Source of the DNA: Candidatus Njordarchaeota archaeon
GTDB lineage: Archaea; Asgardarchaeota; Njordarchaeia; Njordarchaeales; Panguiarchaeaceae
Assembly (NCBI GenBank): GCA_029856685.1
Contig: JAHKKZ010000003.1
Span: 1 to 49,844, forward strand
Direction of reading: 5' to 3'
DNA: 49,844 nt
The notes beneath the pieces were generated by a model. The model did not search any database. It was not told where the DNA came from and worked only from the letters and a program-made list of their open reading frames with translations. Positions 33,458 to 42,363 of the stretch are shown one piece after another; position 1 is the first letter of the stretch, and each line of letters opens with the position of its first letter. The position numbers and the translations under genes were made by a program.

Positions 33458-34507
33458 ATGGGAGTTAAATTCGGACCCCTATTCAGGGAAAAAGGAGTCA
33501 CAGGCCAGATAGTTGAGAACCTAACCATCTTAGAAGGAAAGATCATTGCTATAGATGCATTAGTGACGCTATATGAGATGCTTTCGATTATCAGAGACCG
33601 ACAGGGAAAACCATTGAGAGATTCCCGTGGAAGGATAACATCACATCTAGTTGGGTTATTCAATAGGACATGCCGCATGTTAGCCTTAGGTATAAAACCT
33701 GTTTATGTCTTTGATGGTCCACCTCATCCACTTAAGCTGAGGACTATACAGGAACGCCATATAAGAAGAGAGGAAGCAGAACAAAAATATATCGAAGCCT
33801 TAGCTCGTGGAGACTTTGAAGAAGCGAAGAAGTACGCAAAACAGGCTGCGCGAGTCGAAGATTATATGGTAAGCACAGCTAAGACATTACTAGAGTATCT
33901 CGGTGTCCCAATAATTCAAGCTCCACATGATGGAGAAGCACAGGCAGCTTTTATTGTTAGGAAAGGAGATGCATACTCTGTGAGCTCACCAGATTACGAT
34001 TCGTTTCTCTATGGATCCCCTCGGGTTATAAGAGGACTCAGGATCACCAAGGGGGGAGGAAGAAGGGGCGAGGAGGAGATAAAGGAGTATACCCTAGATG
34101 AGGTACTTACCAAGTTAGAACTCACATATGAGCAACTAATCGATCTAGCAATACTTATAGGCACGGACTTCAATCCAGAAGGTTTCCCGGGAATAGGGCC
34201 TAAACGTGCATACGAATACATAAAGAAGTACGGTAATCTGGAGAGAATTGTTAAGTTGGGTTTAGTTAGATGGCGCTATCCATTCGAAGTGGATGAAATC
34301 CGAGCGATCTTCCTTAACCCACCAGTAACAACTAATTATAAGATAGAGTTCAAGGAGCCTCAGCGAGAAAAAATCATAGAGTTTCTTGTGGAAGAGCATG
34401 ATTTTAATCCAGAGCGTGTTAGCAATGAATTAGAGCCCGTCTTTAAACGATTGGAACGCGAAGAGAAGGCTGGGCGCCAGGCTAGTCTATTTGATTTCTT
34501 CAGATAG
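33458..34507 (+). CDS. fen: Flap endonuclease 1
   Basis: Cuts 5' flaps in Okazaki-fragment maturation and repair. Signatures are MGVKFGPLF at the N-terminus, the PVYVFDGPPHPLK segment, the acidic cluster around APHDGEAQAAFIV and SSPDYDSFLYGSP, GTDFNPEGFPGIGPKRAYEYIK, and a C-terminal PCNA-binding box QASLFDFFR. Length is 349 residues. ATG 33458 has GGGGGTATCA before it; an ATG at 33353 in frame would start too early for the TATA box TTATTTATT near 33418-33426. Confidence 0.96.
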   Translation: MGVKFGPLFREKGVTGQIVENLTILEGKIIAIDALVTLYEMLSIIRDRQGKPLRDSRGRITSHLVGLFNRTCRMLALGIKPVYVFDGPPHPLKLRTIQERHIRREEAEQKYIEALARGDFEEAKKYAKQAARVEDYMVSTAKTLLEYLGVPIIQAPHDGEAQAAFIVRKGDAYSVSSPDYDSFLYGSPRVIRGLRITKGGGRRGEEEIKEYTLDEVLTKLELTYEQLIDLAILIGTDFNPEGFPGIGPKRAYEYIKKYGNLERIVKLGLVRWRYPFEVDEIRAIFLNPPVTTNYKIEFKEPQREKIIEFLVEEHDFNPERVSNELEPVFKRLEREEKAGRQASLFDFFR

Positions 34508-34517
34508 ATCTAAATAC

Positions 34518-34883
34518 CTATTCGGCATAGATCCTACTATTCTTTGTCGCCAATTTGTCGAAAAAGTTTTTTAGCATTTTTTCTATATCTATCCTCAGTA
34601 GGGTAGCTAGGATCACTATCTCTAACAACGCTCCTTCCAAATATTGATAAATCATATGAACATCCAGATTTGCCTCTACTAGGAGTTCCTCCGCCAAACG
34701 TTTCGCATCTTTCAGAAGGTCACTTATATCAGGATCTTTCTCAAGTATCAATTTTTTAATAACTCTTTGAAGTTCACCTAATCTCACTAGCATGCACCAA
34801 TAGGCTTCAGAGCTGAGCAATAAAAAAGAAAAGTCATATATGGCCTCTATCCCAAGATACTCCCAGACATGTATCATTGTCAT
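34518..34883 (-). CDS. Uncharacterised small helical protein
   Basis: The family is not recognised. The 121 residues are almost all helical with repeated leucine patterns (LGELQRVIKKLILEKDPDISDLL, EGALLEIVILATLLRI). It starts within the stop of the EndA-like gene (ATGA overlap), so the two are probably co-translated. A partner of the splicing endonuclease or kinase genes is possible but only by position. Confidence 0.6.
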   Translation of the reverse strand: MTMIHVWEYLGIEAIYDFSFLLLSSEAYWCMLVRLGELQRVIKKLILEKDPDISDLLKDAKRLAEELLVEANLDVHMIYQYLEGALLEIVILATLLRIDIEKMLKNFFDKLATKNSRIYAE

Positions 34884-35434
34884 ACAATCTTTAGTCTGCG
34901 CAGCTTCAGACTCACTTTAAACCTTAATGTGCTTTCAATGTTATAGTAAACTATGTTTCCATCTTGATCTATTATTGCTAGAACTAATATTTTTCCTCGA
35001 TTTCTTGCCTTCTCAAGCGCGTTATAAAGTATCTGAACCGCAACACTTTTTTCTGAGGGAAGTATCATCACATAGTATTTAGACTCGGACATGAGAGGGT
35101 CCGATCCCCGCCCGAAGACCTCAAAGCTTATAGGATACTCATCTAGTACTCTAACTATGAATCTCCTTTCTCGCAGATCCAGATATACCGAAAATTTTAA
35201 TGGGAAAAGAGGGTCACTCTCAGAATACCTATATATTATGTCCTCAACAGTCATAGTTGGTTGCAGGCAAACCTTGTTTTTAAGGATCAAATACGCAATT
35301 TCGATGGGACTTAGAACTATATGTTCTCCTTCTATATAGCCAAAACCTTCCGCTATGAGGATACGCCAATTCAGATTCTCCTTTTTATGCATTAGGAATC
35401 TATCATCCTGTAATCTCACAACAAACCTTGGCAA
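34880..35434 (-). CDS. tRNA-splicing endonuclease-like subunit, probably non-catalytic
   Basis: Recognised as the EndA fold: GYIEGEHIVLSPIEIAYLI, YLDLRERRFIVRV, and LVLAIIDQDGNIVYYNI match the archaeal enzyme. Of the catalytic triad (Tyr, His, Lys), Tyr (DEYPIS) and Lys (NRGKILVLAI) align, but the His position reads SESKYY, with no histidine. It is probably the structural beta-type subunit of a heteromeric enzyme, as in Crenarchaeota; the catalytic subunit is not in this window. Such enzymes tolerate non-canonical introns such as that of tRNA-Gly here. TTG start behind GGGAGTGACATTCA. Confidence 0.75.
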   Translation of the reverse strand: MPRFVVRLQDDRFLMHKKENLNWRILIAEGFGYIEGEHIVLSPIEIAYLILKNKVCLQPTMTVEDIIYRYSESDPLFPLKFSVYLDLRERRFIVRVLDEYPISFEVFGRGSDPLMSESKYYVMILPSEKSVAVQILYNALEKARNRGKILVLAIIDQDGNIVYYNIESTLRFKVSLKLRRLKIV

Positions 35435-35440
35435 TGAATG

Positions 35441-36037
35441 TCACTCCCCACAACTTATCCTATCCCTAACCATCTTCCATATGTCCTCGCCGACCGCCTC
35501 AGGATCTCTATCCGCATTGATGACCTCAATTTGTCCATCGAAATTTTTCAATATTTCTGGTATTCTCAGATATATTTCTCTCACACGTTCTAAAAACTCT
35601 CTGGTTTCGAAAGTATCTTTTTTCTTTAGCCTACCTAGTGCTGTTACAGGATCTATATCGAGTATTATTATTATGTCTGGTTGTGGAAGGTTTTTATGAT
35701 CGTTCAGAATCCTATCTATAGGTATCCCCTGAGCACCTTGATAAGCTATTGTTGATATATAATATCTATCTAAAATCACTATATACCCCCACCTAAGTAA
35801 ACTTTGTATATTTTTTGCGTTTAACATACGGTCTTTAACGAATAGCTCATAGAGCTCTTCAGCTGTATAATTTCCTTCTCTAAGTTTTTCTCTGATTTTC
35901 CTACCATAAACACTTCCCGTCGGCTCTGCAAGTAAAGCTACTCTGTAGCCTCTTCGGATTAATTTCTTAAAAAGCATCTTCGCCTGCGTGGTTTTTCCAC
36001 TTCCGTCGATACCCTCTATCACTATGAATAGACACAA
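35441..36037 (-). CDS. tmk: Thymidylate kinase
   Basis: Phosphorylates dTMP to dTDP. Its P-loop is FIVIEGIDGSGKTTQ, the DR(Y/x) motif ILDRYYISTIAYQGAQG, and the LID region LKKKDTFETREFLERV. I place the start at TTG 36037, 8 bases after GGTG; GTG 36043 lies too close to that site. Length is about 198 residues. It leads the tmk-EndA-like-unknown operon and is divergent from trm1. Confidence 0.92.
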   Translation of the reverse strand: MCLFIVIEGIDGSGKTTQAKMLFKKLIRRGYRVALLAEPTGSVYGRKIREKLREGNYTAEELYELFVKDRMLNAKNIQSLLRWGYIVILDRYYISTIAYQGAQGIPIDRILNDHKNLPQPDIIIILDIDPVTALGRLKKKDTFETREFLERVREIYLRIPEILKNFDGQIEVINADRDPEAVGEDIWKMVRDRISCGE

Positions 36038-36123
36038 TCTCACACACCTGCTCTGAAATTACTAAAAAGCGTTCAAAGTAATCTTGTTAAATTGACGGGC
36101 GTTGACTCTAGTGAGTGATTCTA

Positions 36124-37329
36124 ATGGTGGAATACCTAGACGAAACAACAAAATTTGATGGAATTTATCTTAGAAGAATAAGAGAGGGGGGAACACTTTA
36201 CTGGATACCAGATCCACAACACTATGCAAAACCAGGTTACTATCTCCCATTTGAGCTACCATTATTTTATAATCCCATGATGGAGATCAATAGGGATCTA
36301 TCAATAATAGCTCTCGCAACATTCCTAAGAGTGTCTGATAAGGAGCCAGAAGAAATTACATATATAGAACTGCTTGCTGGGACAGGGATACGAGGTTTCA
36401 GAGCGCTAAATGAAGTTGGATTGCTTAATGTTATTATGAACGACATCAACTCCAAGTGCGTGAAATTTATGCATTTCAATGCAAAATGTTTTTCCCCAGA
36501 GATACAAAGCCATGCGACGATACTAAACTATGAGGCTAATCACCTACTCAGCTCAATTAGGCTCTGGAAAAAACCAATAGACGCCATAGACATAGATCCC
36601 TTCGGGACACCCACACCATTCATAGACTCCGCGGTAAGAATACTTAGGAGAAAAACAGGCCTATTACTAATAACAGCAACAGATACCTCGGCTCTCATAG
36701 GAAAATTCCCTCAGTCAGCCCGTAGGAAATACGGAGTCTACACAAAAATCACACCTTTTGGCGGAGAAATAGCCATCCGTACATTGATCCATTATGCTCT
36801 TAATACAGCCACAAAATACGGAATAGCACTCAAACCGCTATTTGGATTCTTCTTAACGCACTTCATAAAAATCGCACTTATCACAATTCCAGGAAGAAGA
36901 GTCGCAGATAAGTTTCTTTGGGATAGATCAGGCTGGATTGCCATCGAAGATGACAAAATACACATACTCAGAAAACCAAAAAACACACCCAAAGGTGACC
37001 TCATAGGCCCAATATGGCTAGGACCCATATACGATGAAGAATTCGTAAATGAGGCCCTAAACATAACAAACAAGCTACCCATAAATAAAAAATCGAAAAC
37101 AAAAATTGAGACATGGCTCAAAGCAGAACTTAAAACAGCTCTTATCCCCTTCTACTACAATATAGAACTAATAGCATCAAAACTCCGAAGAACAACACCA
37201 CGAATCAAAGACGTCATAAACGAACTACAGAAACAGGGCTACATAGCAGAAAGAACACACTTCCATCCAAAAGCTATAAAAACAAATGCCCCTCTCGAAA
37301 TCATACAGAAAATTATTAAAAAACTCTAA
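36124..37329 (+). CDS. trm1: tRNA (guanine-26-N2) dimethyltransferase Trm1
   Basis: Methylates G26 of tRNA. The SAM region YIELLAGTGIRGFRAL, MNDINSKCVKFM and the signature DAIDIDPFGTPTPFIDSA identify Trm1. The C-terminal part has WLGPIYDEEFVNEAL. The typical zinc-binding cysteines of the C-terminal half are not seen. I place the start at ATG 36124, after GTGATTCTA. About 401 residues, a normal length. It converges on the Sm-like gene. Confidence 0.93.
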   Translation: MVEYLDETTKFDGIYLRRIREGGTLYWIPDPQHYAKPGYYLPFELPLFYNPMMEINRDLSIIALATFLRVSDKEPEEITYIELLAGTGIRGFRALNEVGLLNVIMNDINSKCVKFMHFNAKCFSPEIQSHATILNYEANHLLSSIRLWKKPIDAIDIDPFGTPTPFIDSAVRILRRKTGLLLITATDTSALIGKFPQSARRKYGVYTKITPFGGEIAIRTLIHYALNTATKYGIALKPLFGFFLTHFIKIALITIPGRRVADKFLWDRSGWIAIEDDKIHILRKPKNTPKGDLIGPIWLGPIYDEEFVNEALNITNKLPINKKSKTKIETWLKAELKTALIPFYYNIELIASKLRRTTPRIKDVINELQKQGYIAERTHFHPKAIKTNAPLEIIQKIIKKL

Positions 37330-37402
37330 CAGAAAAGCTCAGCTTGCCCATCGGCGCTCATGATTTTTCGCACAAGGCTGAATTCATCATCGCGTATAAC
37401 TA

Positions 37403-37636
37403 CTAGTCAAAAACCTGGATCATCAGAATGGTTGACCCACGCAGAAGAACTGTTCCCCATTTACGTACAATTTCTCCTTTTTCATTAACTTCTTTCGTAT
37501 CCACAAGCATTATGTTCATTACCTCATCCGTCGACATTACTACGCCATCCAGTATCGTACCATCTTTAAGCCACACTTTTATGCGTTTGTTTACTGAACG
37601 CCTAAGAGTCGCTAGGGGTAAATTCGAGGATGACAT
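37403..37636 (-). CDS. Sm-like archaeal protein (LSm)
   Basis: A 77-residue RNA-binding Sm fold that forms rings. Sm1 reads RIKVWLKDGTILDGVVMSTDEVMNIML and Sm2 has GTVLLRGSTILMIQ with the RG motif. I place the start at ATG 37636, 8 bases after GGGGGG; an upstream TTG lies inside that ribosome site. It is immediately downstream of the L12 gene. Confidence 0.93.
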   Translation of the reverse strand: MSSSNLPLATLRRSVNKRIKVWLKDGTILDGVVMSTDEVMNIMLVDTKEVNEKGEIVRKWGTVLLRGSTILMIQVFD

Positions 37637-37661
37637 TGAGAAGCCCCCCAAGGAGTAGTAT

Positions 37662-38000
37662 TTAGCCGAATAATGCTGCCAAGCCTGCTAGCGCTTCCTC
37701 TTCCTTCTTTTCCTTCTTCTTTTCTTCCTTCTTCTCTTCTTTCTTCTCTTCTTCAGCAGGTGGCGCTGCTGTTGTGGCGGGTGCCGGAGCTGCAGCCACT
37801 ACTGGTGCTCGTTTTGCTTGCTCTATTATCTCATTGAGATTCACTTTACTTACAGCGCTCACAATTGCTTTTATGTATCCCTCTTCATAATCTGTTATGC
37901 CTGCCGCCTGAAGGATATTCTTGATATTCTCCTCATTTATCTCTTTTCCCGCGTAGTGTAGTAGCATGACGGCATGCAGATATACCATCCCAGATGTCAT
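37662..38000 (-). CDS. rpl12: Ribosomal protein L12 (P1/P2-like)
   Basis: Stalk protein that recruits translation factors. It has the dimerisation helices ([22 protein letters not shown]), an alanine/proline hinge, a K/E-rich run, and the conserved [12 protein letters not shown] tail shared with L10. I place the start at ATG 38000 with GGGGATCGAC before it. It is separated from L1-L10 by about 26 kb and on the opposite strand. Confidence 0.95.
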   Translation of the reverse strand: MTSGMVYLHAVMLLHYAGKEINEENIKNILQAAGITDYEEGYIKAIVSAVSKVNLNEIIEQAKRAPVVAAAPAPATTAAPPAEEEKKEEKKEEKKKEKKEEEALAGLAALFG

Positions 38001-38268
38001 GTCGATCCCCATTACTAATGTTAATCTCAGTTAAATTCAGCAACAATTATATGTTTATTTGACTTTATAAAAATACCACAATACTAAACTTAGGAAAGAA
38101 GAAAATTCCTTCTAAATCTTACATTAACAAGCGGTGGTATTTTCTTTGAAAATTCCCGCCTCTGGCTCCTAGTATTTCCACATCAAATCTATGAGGATAT
38201 TACCCTTATAATATCAGGTGTTAATTATTTCTTTGGGCTTCCCATTTCACGCTGAAATGGAGAGAATT

Positions 38269-39273
38269 ATGTCGGTAGATGAGATAAAGCTTTTTCGATG
38301 TGAGAGTATCGAGGGGGTCATTGATTATGTCAAATCTTCAGAAATAGATGAAAAAGCAAGACATCAGATACTTCTATTCGTGGACGAACTCAGGATGAAG
38401 GGATTTAGCCCATTCCGTATAATGGCATATGCTTTCACACTAGTTGAATTAGCAGATATAGTGAAGAAAGATTTTGCTGAGCTCACAGCAGTAGATTTCA
38501 GATACTATGTAAGCTATCTACTCAACAAAAAGCATAATAAGCATAGCACAATTCGGGAGAAGATGATGAGAATCAGAGTATTTATGAGGTGGCTTCTTGA
38601 TTTGCCGCCTAGAACTACTCCAGAGCCCATGCGCTGGTTCTTTACGATAAACCCAAAATCGACAAAGGGAGAAAGAAAACTCGAAATACTTGAAAAAATA
38701 ATTAGCTATAAAGAATATGTAAAGCTTCTACAAGCAGCCAGCAATCCAAGAGACAAAGCATTGCTTCAGTTTATGTATGAGAGTGGAGCGAGGATCCTTG
38801 AGATACTTAAGGTTCGCATAAAGGATCTGCACCTAGATGAGAACTATGCTGTGGTAGGTGGAGGAAAAAGACTAGTTCCTCTCGCAAACAAGGAATTTAT
38901 CGAGGAGTGGCTCAGAATACATCCACTAAAAAGCGAACCAGAGGCATACCTATTCTGCAACTTAAGAGCCCCAAAAAAGCCTCTCAGTTATCCCGCGGTT
39001 AGAAAGCTTCTAAGAAGAATATCAAGAAAAGCTGGGCTTAGCCGAAGAATAACAGCCCATATGTTTCGGCACTCACGAGCGACGCTTCTAGCTAAGCTAG
39101 GGGTTAGCCCATACACGATGAACCAGGTGATGGGATGGAGCACATCTACGAGAATGTGGCAGGTATATCTACATATTACACAAAAAGATGCAATACAGGA
39201 GGTACTTAAGAAATATGATGAACAAGTAGCAAAACTGAGTTATAACTCTAAACCGGCTCGTATGTCTCCATGA
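38269..39273 (+). CDS. Tyrosine recombinase (XerA/integrase family)
   Basis: A site-specific recombinase with an N-terminal SAM-like DNA-binding domain (about residues 10-110) and a catalytic domain. The catalytic residues appear: Arg in YESGARILEIL, the H-x-x-R in AHMFRHSRAT, a Trp (GWSTST) where many enzymes have His, and Tyr in MWQVYLHIT. I place the start at ATG 38269 with GGAGAGAATT before it; a GTG at 38218 precedes the probable transcription start given the TATA-like TTATAAT near 38203. It ends 67 bases before tRNA-Leu. It could be the chromosomal XerA or a relic integrase. Confidence 0.85.
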   Translation: MSVDEIKLFRCESIEGVIDYVKSSEIDEKARHQILLFVDELRMKGFSPFRIMAYAFTLVELADIVKKDFAELTAVDFRYYVSYLLNKKHNKHSTIREKMMRIRVFMRWLLDLPPRTTPEPMRWFFTINPKSTKGERKLEILEKIISYKEYVKLLQAASNPRDKALLQFMYESGARILEILKVRIKDLHLDENYAVVGGGKRLVPLANKEFIEEWLRIHPLKSEPEAYLFCNLRAPKKPLSYPAVRKLLRRISRKAGLSRRITAHMFRHSRATLLAKLGVSPYTMNQVMGWSTSTRMWQVYLHITQKDAIQEVLKKYDEQVAKLSYNSKPARMSP

Positions 39274-39339
39274 ATTTTTAAAAGGTCTGATTGTTATCTG
39301 ATAAATAACTGGTATAATTCCTTAAGCCTTTTCAATCAA

Positions 39340-39422
39340 GCGGGGGTTCCGGAGAGGTCAAACGGGCGGGACTTAGGATCCCGTGGCGTATGCCTTCGCG
39401 GGTTCGAATCCCGCCCCCCGCA
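39340..39422 (+). tRNA. tRNA-Leu(UAG)
   Basis: Class II tRNA with acceptor GCGGGGG/CCCCCGC, discriminator A, anticodon stem CGGGA/TCCCG with loop CTTAGGA, a long variable arm (TGGCGTATGCCTTC), and T arm GCGGG-TTCGAAT-CCCGC. There is no intron and no encoded CCA. It is 67 bases downstream of the tyrosine recombinase. Confidence 0.94.
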
Positions 39423-39442
39423 CTTATTTTTTCACTCTTTAT

Positions 39443-39528
39443 GGGCCGGTGGCCTAGTGGCTATGGCGTCCCGCTCACAGATATTTTGAGACACGGGAAG
39501 GTCGGCGGTTCGAGTCCGCCCCGGCCCA
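39443..39528 (+). tRNA. tRNA-Val(CAC) with 13-nt intron
   Basis: The acceptor GGGCCGG pairs with CCGGCCC, with discriminator A. The anticodon stem is TCCCG/CGGGA. The loop reads CT-CAC-A, then 13 extra bases, then A38, giving an intron at 37/38. The T arm is GGCGG-TTCGAGT-CCGCC. It follows tRNA-Leu by 20 bases of T-rich spacer. Confidence 0.9.
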
Positions 39529-39656
39529 CTTTTCTGTGTCTTTTGTGTATTACTTCCATGTATTACACAAAACTATATGCCCATCGCACCAGAATCATAA
39601 AAAGCATTAAAATACCTTTGCTTCCTTTGCTAGATAGTGTTCAGGTGCTAGTCTTA

Positions 39657-40160
39657 ATGGTTACCGTGGTAAGTATGGAAGAAGCTGATAAACTAGATGT
39701 AGCTCTAAGGAAGATCTATGATAAGCTGAACAAGCTCATTAGGGAAATGGCTAGAAGTCTTGGAAATGTCGAATTAATAGTTGTAAGCGCCGACGGTGTT
39801 CCTATAGCCGACTATAGTGCTAAGCCGAGAAGCGATGAGAGAATAAACGAGATAGCATCGCTCCTTAACGGATCTTTAGAGGGGCTTCAAACGCTCTTCA
39901 CGGAAATCTTAAAATTGGACATAAGTTTTGGTAGGGATTTTCTTTTCCTCGAGACACAGGACTCTATAATTGTTTTGCTTCACATAGGCAAAGCAACATT
40001 ACTCACACATGTCCGTAAGCCAGCTTTATTAGGAACTGTTCGTGCTATCATTAAGAATTATCTACCCAGAATCAGTAAGCTTATAGAAGAGCTTCAGAAC
40101 GTCCAGAACAAACTCCTTGTCGCCGAGGTATATCGAGATATAATTCCGCAATCGAAGTAG
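39657..40160 (+). CDS. Roadblock/LC7-domain protein 3
   Basis: Residues about 30-140 have the Roadblock/LC7 pattern: NVELIVVSADGVPIADYSA, a helix (RINEIASLLNGSLEGLQTL), strands DFLFLETQDSIIVLLHIGKATLLT and helix TVRAIIKNYLPRISKLIEEL. The N-terminal helix (ALRKIYDKLNKLIREMARS) and C-terminal region are coiled-coil-like. I chose ATG 39657 with AGGTGCTAGTCTTA before it (ATG 39675 is possible). A TATA-like CATAAAAA lies near 39597. Third Roadblock protein here. Confidence 0.75.
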   Translation: MVTVVSMEEADKLDVALRKIYDKLNKLIREMARSLGNVELIVVSADGVPIADYSAKPRSDERINEIASLLNGSLEGLQTLFTEILKLDISFGRDFLFLETQDSIIVLLHIGKATLLTHVRKPALLGTVRAIIKNYLPRISKLIEELQNVQNKLLVAEVYRDIIPQSK

Positions 40161-40172
40161 AAATAGATCTGT

Positions 40173-40715
40173 TTAGGACAACTCTTTTATTTGTGCTCCT
40201 CTCCCAATCAGCAATTCATAGTTTTTCGTGGGAATATTCGCAATAGTTCCTTTTCTCAAACCTCGATAAACCAATCCATCCATCCCGACAAGACTCCTTA
40301 TTTCAGTTTGCACTATTACTGGTTGGCGTTTGATTTTTTTGTCTACTCTTTTTTCTACTCGTATAAGCTCTAGGGGATCACCAATAATTTCTTTTTCTCT
40401 TCGTGTTGTCTCTATGATTTTTCTAAAAGCATCGGCGAACACAGCTTCTTCTGGCAATAAATTTTTTGGAACCTCATTATGTGCTATGATAAACGCTACT
40501 ATTTTTAGTCTTCTTAGAAGCTTAATATCGTCTAAAATCCACCTAAGAAAAACTCCATACATGGAAAATATTTTCCTATGTATATCATCAATATCCACGG
40601 ATTCCTGTCTCTTAAGCTCCTCTAGAAAAAGATAGATATCAGATAATGTCTCGGGGCTTATGTTTTGTAGTTCTGCATTCTCATACTCTTTTGTCCAGAT
40701 TAACACAAGATTCAT
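40173..40715 (-). CDS. Archaeal GINS complex subunit (Gins51/Gins15 type)
   Basis: Part of the replicative helicase. The helical A domain (SPETLSDIYLFLEELKRQ) precedes a short B domain with RSLVGMDGLVYRGLRKGTIA and LPTKNYELLIGRG-like ends, the signature of Gins51 C-termini. ATG 40715 has no ribosome site; AGGGGGT lies before an in-frame ATA at 40742, which would add IEKKFVEAF. The gene follows PAC2 by 27-54 bases. Confidence 0.75.
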   Translation of the reverse strand: MNLVLIWTKEYENAELQNISPETLSDIYLFLEELKRQESVDIDDIHRKIFSMYGVFLRWILDDIKLLRRLKIVAFIIAHNEVPKNLLPEEAVFADAFRKIIETTRREKEIIGDPLELIRVEKRVDKKIKRQPVIVQTEIRSLVGMDGLVYRGLRKGTIANIPTKNYELLIGRGAQIKELS

Positions 40716-40769
40716 GAATGCTTCAACGAATTTCTTCTCTATTGTAACCCCCTATTTACTGGCTATCTC

Positions 40770-41573
40770 TCATGTTATACCAAATTCCTCTGTTTCTGGC
40801 TCAAAACGTTCTTCTTTTCTTTGCCTCATTTCTTCTCGAGCTCTCATCTCCATGAGACGAGAAACCTCAAGTTGAATCCTCGTATCGAAGGGAGACAAAT
40901 CTAAACCAAAATCGAATGTTTTTGCTATCCTCTTTGCTAGTTTCAATGATGCTAGACTATCAACATATCCTGCTTGGGCATACGTAGGAGCTAATAAGCT
41001 CACTGCAGGAACCCCCTTCAGTTCGGCAAACATCAGGAAAATAGCTATGCCTCCAGACACAACAACACCAGGTGGAGATTTCTCTATATCCCATTTAAAT
41101 GCACCGGAATTCAGCATGGTTTTAAATACCGAGTTACTGGTATAAACTATATCCGCGTTTTCACGCTTAATGGAAGGAAAAACCTTTATGTCTATTCCTC
41201 CTGCAAGTATCAGTATTATTTCGTATTTCTTCGCAAGATCTGTTATTTTATCTGCAATGCTCACATGAAGACCGCTGGGAACTTGGTATCTGAAGAGAAG
41301 AACACTTGCTCTATCGCTTATCTGACAGAGCTCCACAGGATAATTAAATGTCCCATTATTATTTACTTCGACGATTGGTGGAAGGCTTGCTGACCACACG
41401 AGGCCTATTCGACGTAGGCAGCCGAGTTCCTCCGCCACTTCACAAAGATATCTGGAGGTTAAATATCCACATAAGCCAAGGCCGTAGAAACCAGTTACCA
41501 TATACTTTATCTTTTGTAGAGCTTCATAGTTTTCTACTATTAGTTTGATTTCGCTAGTATTCCCTAGCTCCAA
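40770..41573 (-). CDS. PAC2-family (proteasome assembly chaperone-like) protein
   Basis: The 267-residue protein has the PAC2 fold signature: KYMVTGFYGLGLCGYLTSRYL near the start and the central GGIAIFLMFAELKGVPAVSLLAPTYAQAGYVD segment. In archaea these proteins belong to COG2047 and their role is not settled. The acidic, charged C-terminus (REEMRQRKEERFEPE) is unstructured. TTG start follows AGGTGTTTGCTTA. It lies between a coiled-coil gene and GINS, suggesting one operon. Confidence 0.82.
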   Translation of the reverse strand: MELGNTSEIKLIVENYEALQKIKYMVTGFYGLGLCGYLTSRYLCEVAEELGCLRRIGLVWSASLPPIVEVNNNGTFNYPVELCQISDRASVLLFRYQVPSGLHVSIADKITDLAKKYEIILILAGGIDIKVFPSIKRENADIVYTSNSVFKTMLNSGAFKWDIEKSPPGVVVSGGIAIFLMFAELKGVPAVSLLAPTYAQAGYVDSLASLKLAKRIAKTFDFGLDLSPFDTRIQLEVSRLMEMRAREEMRQRKEERFEPETEEFGIT

Positions 41574-41588
41574 TAAGCAAACACCTAT

Positions 41589-42227
41589 TTATGCGAACTC
41601 TAACTCGGAGAGAGCCTTTAATATGTCCTTCTCTTTTTTCTTAAGCTCCTTAGGGGATACAGGTTTTCCCTCTTCTGTGTCTGGAGACACCTCAGGTATT
41701 GCTATTTCCTCAGCAGACGGGACCTCGGGCACTTCTAATTTTTCTAATCCTTCCAATTGTTCTAATCGCTCCAGATATTTTTCTAAGTCGAATTCCTCCT
41801 CAACTTTTCCTTTCTCAGTAGAAACACTAACTTCTTTTCGTTCCTCGGTGATACTTGGTACCGGAGGAACAGGCAAACTTTCTGCTTTTTCTTGGGCTTC
41901 GGCGCCTTCGATTTTAGCTTCAGTTCTAGGGGCTTCCAATTCCTCGATTGACGGGACTTCGGGTAGCACCATGTCAAGCTCTGTTCCGATCGCTTCTTCT
42001 GGGGCACTGGGTGTAGGAGGTATAGCGGGCATAGCACGCCGTTCAATTCTTGATAATTTAGCTTTTATTGTGTCTACCTCAGCTTTCAAAGTTTCTACAT
42101 TTTTCTCTAATCTCTCAAGATGCTCTTTTTGTCCCTTCAATTCCTGCACTATTATTTTTAGGTACTTCTTAACTCTCTCAATGAATTCTTCAAGCGTAAC
42201 CCTTTTTGTTTCGAATTTTTTGGGCAT
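41589..42227 (-). CDS. Coiled-coil protein with acidic proline-rich linker
   Basis: The family is not recognised. Residues about 10-70 form a coiled coil (VKKYLKIIVQELKGQKEHLERLEKNVETLKAEVDTIKAKLSRIE in outline), followed by a P/E/S-rich disordered stretch (ERRAMPAIPPTPSAPEE) and a second helical region near the C-terminus. Length is 212 residues. ATG has GGAGGTTATAAATA before it. It opens the coil-PAC2-GINS unit and may tether partners. Confidence 0.65.
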   Translation of the reverse strand: MPKKFETKRVTLEEFIERVKKYLKIIVQELKGQKEHLERLEKNVETLKAEVDTIKAKLSRIERRAMPAIPPTPSAPEEAIGTELDMVLPEVPSIEELEAPRTEAKIEGAEAQEKAESLPVPPVPSITEERKEVSVSTEKGKVEEEFDLEKYLERLEQLEGLEKLEVPEVPSAEEIAIPEVSPDTEEGKPVSPKELKKKEKDILKALSELEFA

Positions 42228-42363
42228 TATTTATAACCTCCTAAATAGAACAGTAATGCTATTTAACACAAGAATAATGCAATAACATCACTTAAAAAAG
42301 AATGCAATTTATGAATTATGAACAGTATACAAATCAGCTTTTTCTCCCAATAAGATTGAAAAA

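Noticed and set aside
38269-39528. Integrated element with att repeats around the recombinase
   Set aside because: I saw no second copy of the tRNA-Leu or tRNA-Val 3' ends in the window, and the neighbours are core genes.
39390-39656. Upstream extension of Roadblock protein 3 through both tRNA genes
   Set aside because: The frame runs through tRNA-Leu and tRNA-Val; ATG 39657 has a ribosome site and begins the recognisable domain.
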